This document shows, piece by piece, positions 1 to 8,003 of a stretch of DNA of 42,737 nucleotides; the stretch's first letter is position 1, and each line of letters opens with the position of its first letter. The position numbers and the translations under genes were made by a program. The notes beneath the pieces were generated by a model. That model was not told the origin of the DNA and made no database searches. It saw only the letters and a program-made list of their open reading frames with translations. Source of the DNA: an uncultured bacterium (lineage in GTDB: Bacteria; Margulisbacteria; WOR-1; XYC2-FULL-46-14; WPAF01); the NCBI GenBank assembly GCA_903930225.1, contig CAIYXV010000100.1, positions 1 to 42,737 of the forward strand, read 5' to 3'.

Positions 1-73
1 CCAATTATAAAGCACTTTCCTGAACATCACAGAAGAACTTCAGTCTAGACGAGCTAACCAGCTGTTATAATGG

Positions 74-146
74 TACCCCCGGCAGGAATCGAACCTGCGA
101 CCTGCGGATTAGGAATCCGTCGCTCTATCCCCTGAGCTACGGGGGC
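74..146 (-). tRNA. tRNA-Arg (anticodon CCU)
   Basis: The reverse strand folds as a full cloverleaf. The 7-bp acceptor GCCCCCG pairs with CGGGGGU (first pair G-U), followed by discriminator A; there is a D-arm GCTCAGGGGATAGAGC, an anticodon stem with loop centred on CCT (GGATTCCTAATCC), and a T-arm carrying GGTTCGATTCC. CCA is not encoded. The anticodon CCU reads AGG (Arg). I see no convincing promoter or terminator around it. It lies on the part of the contig left of the suspect junction near 950, so it may not belong to the same genome as the rest. Confidence 0.95.
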
Positions 147-274
147 ACGGTCGGAAACATTGCATAATTGACTCAATTCCTATAACGTTAGTGCAATACA
201 GAGAAAAATGTCAAATCTTTTCTTGGACGCCCACCGCTCAGGAAATCAGGACCTCCACTATGGAAGAGTACGAA

Positions 275-619
275 ATGGTATTGATCGAAGCTCTCATCAA
301 GCACTTCAAGCTGGATGACGTGAAGGAAGCCCTCGAAGAAGTGGGCATAGGCGGAATGACCGTCACCGAGGTGATGCAGACGTCAATGTCAAAGCTTCGG
401 GGCCGCTCACCCGTCTCTCGAGAATCTTTCTCGGGTTTGTTTCCCAAGACAAAGATAGAAATAGCCGTCCCCGCTGCCCTGGCCGAACGTGCTCTGGAAG
501 CCATCTGCCTCCACGGCTCCACCGGCAAGAATGAAGACGGGATCATTGTGGTGAAACGAATCGAAGGTGCCATGCGAATCCGAACAGGCGAGACGGATTC
601 GTCAGCTCTTGCACCTTAA
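275..619 (+). CDS. PII-family (GlnB/GlnK-like) protein with remodelled T-loop
   Basis: A 114-residue PII-type signalling protein; the family uses trimers that bind ATP/ADP and 2-oxoglutarate to control ammonium transport and assimilation. The N-terminus (EALIKHFKLDDVKEALEEVG, then GMTVTEV) is near consensus. The B-loop (TGKNEDG) and C-loop (RIRTGET) that bind nucleotide are kept. The T-loop has the normal length but none of the usual residues: the GFGRQKGH..LYRG stretch is replaced by a Ser/Arg-rich sequence, so the uridylylated Tyr51 and the 2-oxoglutarate/Mg-contacting Gln39 are both missing. I prefer the ATG at 275 because MVLIEALIK aligns with the family start MKKIEAIIK; the ATG at 260 (AGGA 8 nt upstream) would add five residues, and the ORF-track start at 191 is too long. 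No amtB or glnA neighbour is visible. It may sense only adenylate state, or be a diverged PII paralog. Confidence 0.85.
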   Translation: MVLIEALIKHFKLDDVKEALEEVGIGGMTVTEVMQTSMSKLRGRSPVSRESFSGLFPKTKIEIAVPAALAERALEAICLHGSTGKNEDGIIVVKRIEGAMRIRTGETDSSALAP

Positions 620-699
620 CTGCCGGACCGGCGGGATAGAAAAAAAACGGGCAAGCACGCACAGCGAGACATAACATCCCAAAAACAAGACAGGTTTAT

Positions 700-957
700 T
701 CATCCACGGATAGATTCCACGTCACATTGATCCCCAAAGTTCGCCGCGACATCTTTCTGGAGGGCCTCTAGATCCTCTACCGTTTCCACCTCCACCACAA
801 GTTCCCCATTATCGAAACATTTGAGACGTCCATGGGTTTCTAACACTTGGATGGCCTTTTTTGGGTCTACAGTAATCCATCCTTTCATGCGTCTCACCAG
901 TTCAGAACCGCTGAAACCGCGCTCTATCACTAGGTCGATGTTCCCAGCGGAAAGAAT
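700..957 (-). CDS. Hypothetical protein, C-terminal fragment (5' end lost at junction)
   Basis: The track ORF 700-1215 is a composite: its first half is only the antisense of dapB. The last ~80 residues (from about [21 protein letters not shown] to the end VESIRG) read like real protein, with an acidic, helix-forming tail rich in Val and Glu. I do not recognise the family. Because the believable coding stops where the dapB homology on the other strand begins, this is probably the 3' part of a longer gene whose beginning is missing. It is convergent with the PII gene, 80 bp away. Confidence 0.35.
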   Translation of the reverse strand: MLSAGNIDLVIERGFSGSELVRRMKGWITVDPKKAIQVLETHGRLKCFDNGELVVEVETVEDLEALQKDVAANFGDQCDVESIRG

Positions 958-964
958 TGCCTGG
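945..964. other. Suspected chimeric or rearrangement junction
   Basis: To the left, a minus-strand ORF loses credible coding. To the right, dapB homology begins abruptly in the middle of the protein ([12 protein letters not shown]), with the NAD(P)-binding half absent. Two head-to-head genes both missing their 5' halves at one point is what a contig misjoin, or a deletion/inversion end, would look like. No insertion sequence, direct repeat or attachment site is visible at the point itself. Confidence 0.5.
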
Positions 965-1335
965 TGGCGCCTAATTTCGCGGTGGGGGCGGTGCTGATGA
1001 TGCAGTTTGCCCGGGAAGCGGCCAAGCACATACCCAAAGCGGAGATCATCGAAATGCACCATCAGCAGAAGATCGATAAACCCTCGGGCACAGCGCTTAA
1101 AACCGCGCACATGATGAAAGAGGTCATGGGGGAGGGGGCCGATATCCCCATCCATTCCGTCCGCCTGCCCGGATACGTGGCCAGCCAGGAAGTTCTCTTT
1201 GGCGGGCTGGGACAAACCTTAACGATCCGGCACGATACTACTTCCCGCGAATCTTTTATGCCGGGAGTGATCCTTGCCGTCCGCAAGATCCGTCATCTAA
1301 AAGGCCTTGTTTATGGACTGGAGAATATATTATAA
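964..1335 (+). CDS. dapB: 4-hydroxy-tetrahydrodipicolinate reductase, C-terminal half (truncated)
   Basis: DapB reduces 4-hydroxy-tetrahydrodipicolinate in the lysine/diaminopimelate pathway. This reading frame holds the C-terminal substrate-binding and catalytic domain: [12 protein letters not shown], the signature [15 protein letters not shown] with catalytic His and Lys, and the tail motif [15 protein letters not shown]. It is ~123 residues against the usual 240-270; the N-terminal Rossmann domain with its GxxGxxG dinucleotide site is missing. Homology extends a few codons upstream of the GTG at 964 (the frame is open to the TAG at 931), so 964 is just the first possible start, not a real one. 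It cannot be a functional DapB as it stands. It ends 30 bp before the next gene on the same strand. The truncation coincides with the junction at ~950. Confidence 0.85.
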   Translation: MAPNFAVGAVLMMQFAREAAKHIPKAEIIEMHHQQKIDKPSGTALKTAHMMKEVMGEGADIPIHSVRLPGYVASQEVLFGGLGQTLTIRHDTTSRESFMPGVILAVRKIRHLKGLVYGLENIL

Positions 1336-1365
1336 TAATGAACGAAAAGGATAAGGTGAATTTTA

Positions 1366-1902
1366 ATGAATAAAAGAAATCTGTTCCCGGTTGCCATATT
1401 AGTCTCATTGCTGATGTTGATCGGAGGGCAGCTTCCGTCGCTCGCGGCAAAAGCAAAGGTCAAAGCCAAGAAAAAGGTCGTCGCCGGCGGACAAATGCAG
1501 TTGAAGGGGATGGAAGGCAATATCGGCGACTGGCTTTTTAATGGATCTACTAAGCTTAAGGTTACCAGTGTTACTACTCCCGAAGCCGGGCCAAAAGGGG
1601 AAAAACCGGATGAAGGAAAGCGCTGGATCGTCATCTCGGTCGAGCTTAAGAACGCCACCGACCAGAACTCCAATTACGGCGGCAGCGCCGAGTCGCTAAT
1701 GCTGGTAGATTCCGACGGCCAGACGATCCAGGTCGGACGCCTCTTGAAGAAAGATAACTGGGATGAAGACCAGGGGGGTATGATCCTTCCGGCCGCGGGG
1801 ATGAAGGGTGTTTTGGTAGGGCAGATAGCCCTTGATTATAAACCGGTCCGGCTGGTGTATCAGCATGGCGCCAGCGAACCGGTCTTCAGGGTTAGTTTCT
1901 AA
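1366..1902 (+). CDS. Secreted DUF4352-like protein
   Basis: A 178-residue protein with an N-terminal signal peptide: basic MNKR, a hydrophobic stretch to about residue 25, then PSLAA as a likely cleavage site. A Lys/Ala-rich linker (AKAKVKAKKK) follows, then a beta-rich domain of about 120 residues. The pattern RWIVISVELKNATDQ, then LMLVDSDGQ, then a late PVRLVYQ strand, is typical of DUF4352 (telokin-like, immunoglobulin-fold) extracytoplasmic domains. Function is unknown; such domains are usually periplasmic or surface and often ligand- or adhesion-related. AAGGATAAGGTG supplies a ribosome binding site about 9 nt before the ATG. It follows dapB by 30 bp and runs tail to tail with the GH94 gene, with one base between the stops and no terminator visible. 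Confidence 0.7.
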   Translation: MNKRNLFPVAILVSLLMLIGGQLPSLAAKAKVKAKKKVVAGGQMQLKGMEGNIGDWLFNGSTKLKVTSVTTPEAGPKGEKPDEGKRWIVISVELKNATDQNSNYGGSAESLMLVDSDGQTIQVGRLLKKDNWDEDQGGMILPAAGMKGVLVGQIALDYKPVRLVYQHGASEPVFRVSF

Positions 1903-1903
1903 A

Positions 1904-4276
1904 TTATCCCATTACTGCTTCAATGTAATGATCTTTGCCGTCAGCAAACGCGGGCAATAGGTTGCCGCTGATCTTCTCTCCATCGATCGTAATTGAGCTT
2001 ATTCCTTTTGCGACCCCTTTAGGATTCCTGACCGTAATGTAATACGATGAGCCGCGGAAGATCCTCTTTACCTCAAAACCTTTCCACTTTTTAGGGATGC
2101 ACGGATCGATCACCAAGCCGTTGTAATCAGGACGGATCCCCAGAATATACTGGCTGGCCGCCAGCATCGTCCAGGCGGCGGTGCCGGTGAGCCAGGAATT
2201 CCTTCCCAGCCCGAACTGCGGATGCTCCTTGCCTAAAATATTCTGGCAGTAAACGTACGGCTCAACTTCGTAAAGGTCGGCGATCTCATTTTTCGAGGAA
2301 GGCAATATCTGCCGGTAATACTGATACGCGCGGTCTCCGTCGCCGATCATCGTCTGCGCGATCATTTGCCAGGGGTTGGTCTGCAAAAAGATGCCTCCGT
2401 TCTCCTTGGCTCCCGGCGGGTAGGTGGTGGTGCCCCCGATCCGCCAGTCAAAATGGTCGTAAGCCGGCCAGTTTAACACCAGGCCGTATTTGGTGTTAAG
2501 ATATTTATGCGCGGAATCAAGCGCCGTCTTGGCCCGCTTGTCGGTCGCAAACCCGGACATTACCGCCCAGCTCTGCACCAGCAGATAGATCTTGGCTTTT
2601 TCGTTAAGATGCGTGCCGACCTTCTTGCCTTCGTCGGTATACGCCCTTAAGTACCATTTCCCGTCCCAGCCGGAAGAGGAATTGATGACTTTCGTGAATT
2701 TTTTGTGCAGGGCGGCATACTTATCTGAAAGGCGGGACTTTTTTAACGCTTTGGTCAGGGCGATCATTTCGTTAAGCGCCACACCCAGCAGCATGGTCGA
2801 CCAGACCGATTCCGCCTGGCCTTTTCCGGTATCAAGATTAAGCGTATCATCCCAGTCCGCCCAGCCCAGCAGGCACAATCCATGCTTCCCGGTGTGGGTG
2901 ACCGAATACTCGATCGCTTTTTCAAGATGCTCTATTACCGGGGCATCGCCGCTGTTCACGTAATGGACATTCTCATTTAGGAAATCCATGTCCCCGGTCT
3001 CTTTAATATATGAGCACACGGCTAGAACGATCCAGAGATGGTCGTCTGAGTACCATTTGGCCGCCTTTTGGGTCCCTTCGGCGGCGTCCCCGACATCGAT
3101 CTCTCCGGTCAAGGGATAGAACTGGTGGGCGGCGTTTCCCTCCTTGTACTGGATCCTCAACAGTTTGAGGATGGTGTGCCTGGCCTCGTTCGGAATGGTA
3201 TGCATAACGCCCAAAGTATCCTGCGCGGTGTCGCGGAAGCCCATCCCGCGGTTGACCCCCAGCTGGTAAAGGGAAACGAACCTTGACCAGTTGAAAGTGC
3301 ACTTGCACTGGTACTGGTTCCAGGTGTTGACCATCACGTTCAGGTCGGGATCCGGCGTTTTGACCTCATATTTTGAAATATAATCTTTCATGTTCCGCTT
3401 GAGGTCCGCGAACGTCCCGGCGACAGTCTTAGGGTTCTTATACTTTTTTATCAGCGGCAGCGCGTTTGCCGGCTGGTCGGTCGTTCCCAACATGAACACG
3501 ACCTCTTTTTCTTCCCCAGGCATAAGCTCGACCTCAACGCACAATCCCCCCACGCCGTTGCCCCGGAGCGCTTTGGTATTGGTGCCCGATCCTTTCTCGA
3601 CCACGATCGGGTTGGCCAGGGTCCGGTTGGTTCCCACGAATTTTTCGCGGTCGGTCTCGAAGCTGTGCACGGGAGCATTGCAGGCGAACCAGGTATATCC
3701 CAAGGTCTTCATGAACGCGGTCCAAAAAATGGCCTGGTGCTCAAAGGTCGCCTGGTTTATCTGCTGGCACCAGTCGACGTTGGTCTGGTCCCTCATCGAA
3801 TCGTAAAAAGAAAATTCAGCGTAGCTTATGAGCTTAAGCTTCCTTTTCACCTTTCCCTGATTTTTAATCTTCACCACCCACAACTCCATGGCCTGATCGT
3901 TGTCCGGGACAAAATAGGTGACCGAGCTTTTTATCTTCTCATATTCGGTGGTGATAGTGGTGTAAGCCAGACCGTGCCGGCATTCGTATTTGTCGCACTT
4001 ATGATAGGTGGGCGACCAGGTGGCGGACCAGTATTTTTTCGATTTCTCGTCCCGGAGATAGACGTAACGGCCTGGCTGGTCGTAGGGTATGGCGTTATAG
4101 CGGTAGCGCAGGATCCTTTTATTCTTGGGATCGTGGTCGAAGGAATATCCGCCGCCCGTATTACTGACTATGCCTCCGTATTTCCCCCCTCCGATGTAAT
4201 TGATCCAGGGGGTAGGGGTGTCGGGGCGGGTGACTACATATTCATTATTCGCGAGATCGAAGTAACCGTAACGCAT
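1904..4276 (-). CDS. GH94 glycoside phosphorylase (cellobiose/chitobiose-phosphorylase type)
   Basis: Family GH94 enzymes split beta-linked disaccharides with phosphate, giving a sugar 1-phosphate plus a free sugar and so saving ATP. The 790-residue length and full collinearity fit: YFDLANNEYVVTRPDTPTPW at the start, RGMGFRDTAQDTLGVMH (~343-359), YSDDHLW (409-415), the catalytic motif ADWDD (473-477, general-acid Asp last; ADWND in characterised enzymes) and the C-terminal jelly-roll ending GNLLPAFADGKDHYIEAVMG. No signal peptide, so cytoplasmic. YSDDHLW differs from the FNDDPLW I recall in cellobiose phosphorylases, so the acceptor may be another beta-glycoside such as chitobiose or a cellodextrin. 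The ATG sits inside the end of the GH42 gene (32 bp overlap) behind AAAGGATG, so the two are translationally linked. Last gene of the operon. Confidence 0.9.
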   Translation of the reverse strand: MRYGYFDLANNEYVVTRPDTPTPWINYIGGGKYGGIVSNTGGGYSFDHDPKNKRILRYRYNAIPYDQPGRYVYLRDEKSKKYWSATWSPTYHKCDKYECRHGLAYTTITTEYEKIKSSVTYFVPDNDQAMELWVVKIKNQGKVKRKLKLISYAEFSFYDSMRDQTNVDWCQQINQATFEHQAIFWTAFMKTLGYTWFACNAPVHSFETDREKFVGTNRTLANPIVVEKGSGTNTKALRGNGVGGLCVEVELMPGEEKEVVFMLGTTDQPANALPLIKKYKNPKTVAGTFADLKRNMKDYISKYEVKTPDPDLNVMVNTWNQYQCKCTFNWSRFVSLYQLGVNRGMGFRDTAQDTLGVMHTIPNEARHTILKLLRIQYKEGNAAHQFYPLTGEIDVGDAAEGTQKAAKWYSDDHLWIVLAVCSYIKETGDMDFLNENVHYVNSGDAPVIEHLEKAIEYSVTHTGKHGLCLLGWADWDDTLNLDTGKGQAESVWSTMLLGVALNEMIALTKALKKSRLSDKYAALHKKFTKVINSSSGWDGKWYLRAYTDEGKKVGTHLNEKAKIYLLVQSWAVMSGFATDKRAKTALDSAHKYLNTKYGLVLNWPAYDHFDWRIGGTTTYPPGAKENGGIFLQTNPWQMIAQTMIGDGDRAYQYYRQILPSSKNEIADLYEVEPYVYCQNILGKEHPQFGLGRNSWLTGTAAWTMLAASQYILGIRPDYNGLVIDPCIPKKWKGFEVKRIFRGSSYYITVRNPKGVAKGISSITIDGEKISGNLLPAFADGKDHYIEAVMG

Positions 4277-6098
4277 TTTTCATCCTTTCTAATAATTTAT
4301 TATTCTCCCATTTTAACAGACTGGGGAACAAGCTGAAAGTCGCGTAAAGCAGCTTTCCGTTCCCAAACTTTTTTTCGATCAGGGCGGGGTGGCCGTCCTG
4401 GTATTTGAGCACAACCTTGGCGGATCCGTCTTTTATTTTTACAATGTCCCGGAACCCGTACGCGAATGCCTTTAGCTTGCCAAAACTGATCTTGTCATTG
4501 ATCGTCTCGGTATAGAGATGCTCCGCGCCCAGAAGCTCCTCGAGCAGGGGTCTCTGGTATAAATGCGCGTTCTCGTCCTTCAGCCCGAACCGGGATTCGG
4601 AAATGACAATGCCGCCGGAGAGGATATATGACCGGATATTTTCGAATTGTTTCCGGTCGAGCAGATAAGGATTGGTTAAAAGAAGGATCTTGTGGTCAAG
4701 CCGGCCGGTGCCAAGATCGTTCTCAAATATAAAGTCATGCGCGTGCTTTCCGTCCCAGAGCAGGCGGTACGCTCCGGCGATCGCGTTCGATCCGAAGAAC
4801 AGACCTAACTCCCCGCGGCCCGAAAACCAGTCCGGAGGGCAGGGCCGCGACGGTCCTTCTTCCTGATAAGTTTGCAGGTCAGCGGATCTTGAGTAGTAAA
4901 TGGCGATCCCGGACCGCTTCGCGTGATGGGGCTTGCTCTTTTGCGTTTCGGCGATCAGCGCCTTTATCGCGCCCAGACGCTCGGTCGGGGTCCCATCCGG
5001 TTTGGTTATGCCGAATCCCCCGGTTTCGGATCCGAAAAGAGGAGGTCTCCAATTATGGAACAGGATCTCGCGCGCGCCGTGCTGTATCAGCAGTTTTGCC
5101 CATTCCTTTATCTCGTCCCCCGTTACCCATCCCCCTTGTCCCCACCTCACATTTGGCCCGCCCTGCAGTTCGGAAACGACAAATTCCGCTCCCGCTTTCT
5201 CGCAAACGCTTCTCCAGTAATCCGCGATCTGGGCAAGCGATTCCTCCGAATTCTGCGTGCCTTTGGGATAAATGTCCCAGCCGAACCATTCCAGATCATG
5301 GGCGATTCTGGTATGATCGACCGAACGGTTGATGATCGTGGTAAAACCGTTCGTCCCGATCTTATGCTCCTTGTCGTATTCCCTGATGATCCCCTTTAGT
5401 CCCATAAGCCAGCCGGAGAGGTTTTCCGATTTGAACCTGAACCAGTCGAGCCAGAGATGCGGATTGCCCGCGTCCCACATCCCGCATTTGGGCGAACTTA
5501 TCTCGGAAAAAGAAGAGAACGTGCCGGTCCAGAACCGGGTCCCCCACGCTTCGTTCAATTTGTCGATCGTTTTGTATTTACCCTTTGCCCATTCAATGAA
5601 CGCTTTTACCGTCGCCTCGCAGTGGCAGTAATCCTTGTTGTGGGTAAGGTCCAGGGGAGGGTAGCAGGGTTCATTGTCGATCTGCCACATATAAAGGGCC
5701 GGATGTTTGGCGTAGCGTTCGGCAAGCACTCGGGTTAAGGTTTCCGCGTATTTCTTGTATGTTTCATGGTCGCGGCAGGCGTTGGGGCGGGGGCCGAACG
5801 ACGGGTGGACCTGCCCATCATGGGCGATATGGAGTATTTCCGGATATTTTTTTACCAGCCATTGCGGCGCCTGCGCCACCGGCACGCCCAGCACTACCTT
5901 TAACTTGTGCTTTTCGCAAAGGGCCAGGGCGTGGTCCAGACCGTCGAATTTCCAGTCCCCTTCTTTTGGCTCAATATAGTCCCAGGCCATTTCGTTGAAG
6001 CGAACGGTCTCGAAACCCGCTTTTTTGATCTCAATGAATTCTTTCTCCCAGGTCTCTTTGGGATATTGGTCGGGGTAGAAGGTTACGCCGAATTTCAT
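4245..6098 (-). CDS. GH42 beta-galactosidase
   Basis: A 617-residue family-42 glycoside hydrolase; the family removes beta-galactosyl (sometimes alpha-L-arabinosyl) residues from oligosaccharides. The (beta/alpha)8 barrel begins MKFGVTFYPDQYP. The acid/base Glu is E143 in WQIDNEP and the nucleophile is E310 in VSELQGGPN. Cysteines at 108, 145, 158 and 160 match the zinc-binding cluster of Thermus-type GH42 enzymes. A trimerisation-type domain follows (about 390-560), then a short C-terminal beta-domain. It is slightly shorter than the usual 650-700. No signal peptide, so it acts on imported oligosaccharides. It sits 52 bp after glmS and overlaps the GH94 gene by 32 bp. There is no ribosome binding site before the ATG, but an extended -10 sits so close that a leaderless transcript is possible. 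Confidence 0.93.
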   Translation of the reverse strand: MKFGVTFYPDQYPKETWEKEFIEIKKAGFETVRFNEMAWDYIEPKEGDWKFDGLDHALALCEKHKLKVVLGVPVAQAPQWLVKKYPEILHIAHDGQVHPSFGPRPNACRDHETYKKYAETLTRVLAERYAKHPALYMWQIDNEPCYPPLDLTHNKDYCHCEATVKAFIEWAKGKYKTIDKLNEAWGTRFWTGTFSSFSEISSPKCGMWDAGNPHLWLDWFRFKSENLSGWLMGLKGIIREYDKEHKIGTNGFTTIINRSVDHTRIAHDLEWFGWDIYPKGTQNSEESLAQIADYWRSVCEKAGAEFVVSELQGGPNVRWGQGGWVTGDEIKEWAKLLIQHGAREILFHNWRPPLFGSETGGFGITKPDGTPTERLGAIKALIAETQKSKPHHAKRSGIAIYYSRSADLQTYQEEGPSRPCPPDWFSGRGELGLFFGSNAIAGAYRLLWDGKHAHDFIFENDLGTGRLDHKILLLTNPYLLDRKQFENIRSYILSGGIVISESRFGLKDENAHLYQRPLLEELLGAEHLYTETINDKISFGKLKAFAYGFRDIVKIKDGSAKVVLKYQDGHPALIEKKFGNGKLLYATFSLFPSLLKWENNKLLERMKNALRLLRSRE

Positions 6099-6104
6099 GG
6101 GTTA

Positions 6105-6113
6105 ATTATATCA
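6105..6113 (-). promoter_or_regulatory. Possible extended -10 promoter giving a leaderless GH42 mRNA
   Basis: On the minus strand TGATATAAT (TGn extended -10) is followed by TAACCC and then the GH42 ATG, placing the predicted transcription start at or next to the A of the start codon. No Shine-Dalgarno sequence precedes this ATG. No good -35 lies at 17 nt. The same TGATATAAT nonamer forms the -10 of the strong promoter upstream of the solute-binding protein gene. Confidence 0.4.
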
Positions 6114-6150
6114 GAAAAATCGAGACGCGTAATGCGCAAAGCGTAATCCG

Positions 6151-7995
6151 TTATTCAACCGTAACCGATTTAGCAAGGTTGCGGGGCTGGTCGACATGGC
6201 ATCCCCGTTTAACGGCTATGTAATAAGCCAATAACTGCAGCGGGATCACTGCCAGGATGGGGGAAAGCGCTTCGGTCGTGTGCGGGATCGAAATGATCGC
6301 GTCGGCCTTTTCCGTGATCATCTGGTCGCCTTCGGCGGCGACGGCAATTACCATCCCTCCGCGCGCTTTTACTTCTTCAATATTGCCCATTATCTTGTCA
6401 TATCGGCGGCCGGCCAGCGCCAAAATTATAACCGGCATGTTCTTGTCGATCAGCGCGATCGGGCCATGCTTCATTTCGGCCGCCGGATAACCTTCCGCGT
6501 GGATGTAGGAGATCTCCTTCAGCTTTAGCGCGCCTTCGAGCGCGATCGGGAATCCCTTGCCGCGCCCCAAAAAGAGGGCATTGGTGCTCTTATAGAACCT
6601 TTGCGCGATCGCTTCCACTTCATTCTCTTTTAGAAGCAGGCATTCTATCTTATCCGGCAGCGCGATAAGATCGGAGATCATTTTCTGCGCTTCCATCTTG
6701 CTCAAGGTCCCCCGTTTTTTGGCCAGGTAAAGCGCGAACAGGTAGATTACGGTCAGCTGGGTCGTGAACGCCTTGGTCGAGGCAACGCCGATCTCCGGCC
6801 CGGCGTAAGTATAAATGACGCCGTGCGACTCGCGCGCGATCGAGGAGCCGATCACGTTGCAGATGGAGATCACCTTCGCTCCCTGCGCTTTGGCTTCCCA
6901 GACCGCCCCCAGCGTGTCCGCCGTCTCACCGGACTGCGTGATCGCGATCACCAGCGTGTTCTCGTCTACGATCGGATGCCGGTAGCGGAACTCGGCCGCG
7001 TATTCCACCTCGGCCGGTATTTTCACGAACTGTTCGATCAGATATTCGCCTACCAGCCCCGCGTGCCAGCTGGTGCCGCAGGCGGTAAAGACCACGCGGT
7101 TTATTTTTTTTGCCTCTTCCACCGAGAAGTTAAGCTCGTCAAAGTGGATAAAAGACTCGTCCACCTTGATCCGGCCCGCGATCGTGTCGCGGATCGCCTT
7201 TGGCTGTTCGTGGATCTCCTTGAGCATAAAATGGGTGTAGCCGCCCTTTTCCGCCGATTCGGGGTCCCAGGAAACGAGCGTGATTTTATTCTTGACCGGT
7301 TTTCCCTTTAGGGTCTCGATCTTCACCCCGTCCTCGGTTATGGTCGCGACCTCGCTGTCGTTAAGGTAGATGATCTGGCTGGTGTATTTGAGCAGGGCGG
7401 GAATATCCGATGAGATGAACGTTTCGCCCTCCTGCACGCCGATCACCAGCGGGCTGGCCTTACGGGCGCAGACGATCTTGTCGGGCTGGTTCTCGTAGAC
7501 CACAGCCAGCGCGTAGCTGCCTTCGACCTGCTCCAGCGCTCCCTTAACCGCGTCTTCCAGCGCCAGCGTCTCCCCCTTTTTTGTGAATTCTTTTTCAATG
7601 AGGTGTGCCAGGACCTCGGTATCGGTGGTGGATTTGAATTTGTGGCCTTCCTCGGCCAGCCGGCGGCGGAGGGGGAGGTAGTTCTCGATGATCCCGTTGT
7701 GGACCAGCGCTATCTTTCCCGAGCAGTCGCTGTGCGGATGGCTGTTCTCGTCCGAAGGCTGTCCGTGAGTGGCCCATCTGGTGTGAGCGATCCCCGCTTT
7801 GCCGCCGATCGGCCGGGCGGAAAGCTCCTTCTCAAGTTCAGCGATCTTGCCGACGCACTTGGTGATGAACAGCCGCCCGTTGTTCAGGGTGGCCACGCCT
7901 GCGGAATCGTATCCCCGGTACTCGAGCTTTTTAAGCCCTTCGATCAGGAACGGCAGAGCTTCCTTACTGCCGAAGTATCCGAATATCCCGCACAT
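6151..7995 (-). CDS. glmS: Glutamine--fructose-6-phosphate aminotransferase (isomerizing)
   Basis: GlmS makes glucosamine-6-phosphate from fructose-6-phosphate and glutamine, the first step to UDP-GlcNAc for peptidoglycan and LPS. It begins MCGIFGYFG, so after Met removal Cys becomes the N-terminal nucleophile of the glutaminase. HTRWATHGQPSDENSHPH and the HNGIIENY segment are the glutaminase signature. Two SIS sugar-isomerase domains follow (TACGTSWHAG near 308; GRGKGFPIALEGALKLKE near 475), and the protein ends in the family tail LAKSVTVE. Full length at 614 residues. It starts 8 bp after the solute-binding protein gene and lacks a strong Shine-Dalgarno of its own, so it is probably co-transcribed and coupled. 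Location in a sugar-uptake operon rather than beside glmM or glmU is unusual. No glmS-ribozyme-like leader space exists. Confidence 0.97.
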   Translation of the reverse strand: MCGIFGYFGSKEALPFLIEGLKKLEYRGYDSAGVATLNNGRLFITKCVGKIAELEKELSARPIGGKAGIAHTRWATHGQPSDENSHPHSDCSGKIALVHNGIIENYLPLRRRLAEEGHKFKSTTDTEVLAHLIEKEFTKKGETLALEDAVKGALEQVEGSYALAVVYENQPDKIVCARKASPLVIGVQEGETFISSDIPALLKYTSQIIYLNDSEVATITEDGVKIETLKGKPVKNKITLVSWDPESAEKGGYTHFMLKEIHEQPKAIRDTIAGRIKVDESFIHFDELNFSVEEAKKINRVVFTACGTSWHAGLVGEYLIEQFVKIPAEVEYAAEFRYRHPIVDENTLVIAITQSGETADTLGAVWEAKAQGAKVISICNVIGSSIARESHGVIYTYAGPEIGVASTKAFTTQLTVIYLFALYLAKKRGTLSKMEAQKMISDLIALPDKIECLLLKENEVEAIAQRFYKSTNALFLGRGKGFPIALEGALKLKEISYIHAEGYPAAEMKHGPIALIDKNMPVIILALAGRRYDKIMGNIEEVKARGGMVIAVAAEGDQMITEKADAIISIPHTTEALSPILAVIPLQLLAYYIAVKRGCHVDQPRNLAKSVTVE

Positions 7996-8003
7996 TTAAG
8001 GTT

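Noticed and set aside
168-186. TTGACT and TATAAC as a sigma70 promoter for the PII gene
   Set aside because: The spacing is only 7 nt.
620-650. GCCGG-A-CCGGC hairpin next to A8 as a terminator
   Set aside because: The A-run follows the stem on + and the T-run precedes it on -, so it does not fit an intrinsic terminator for either gene.
700-1215. 171-aa minus-strand ORF taken as one gene
   Set aside because: Its first ~85 residues are the reverse of the conserved dapB catalytic region, so only the part below ~957 can be real.
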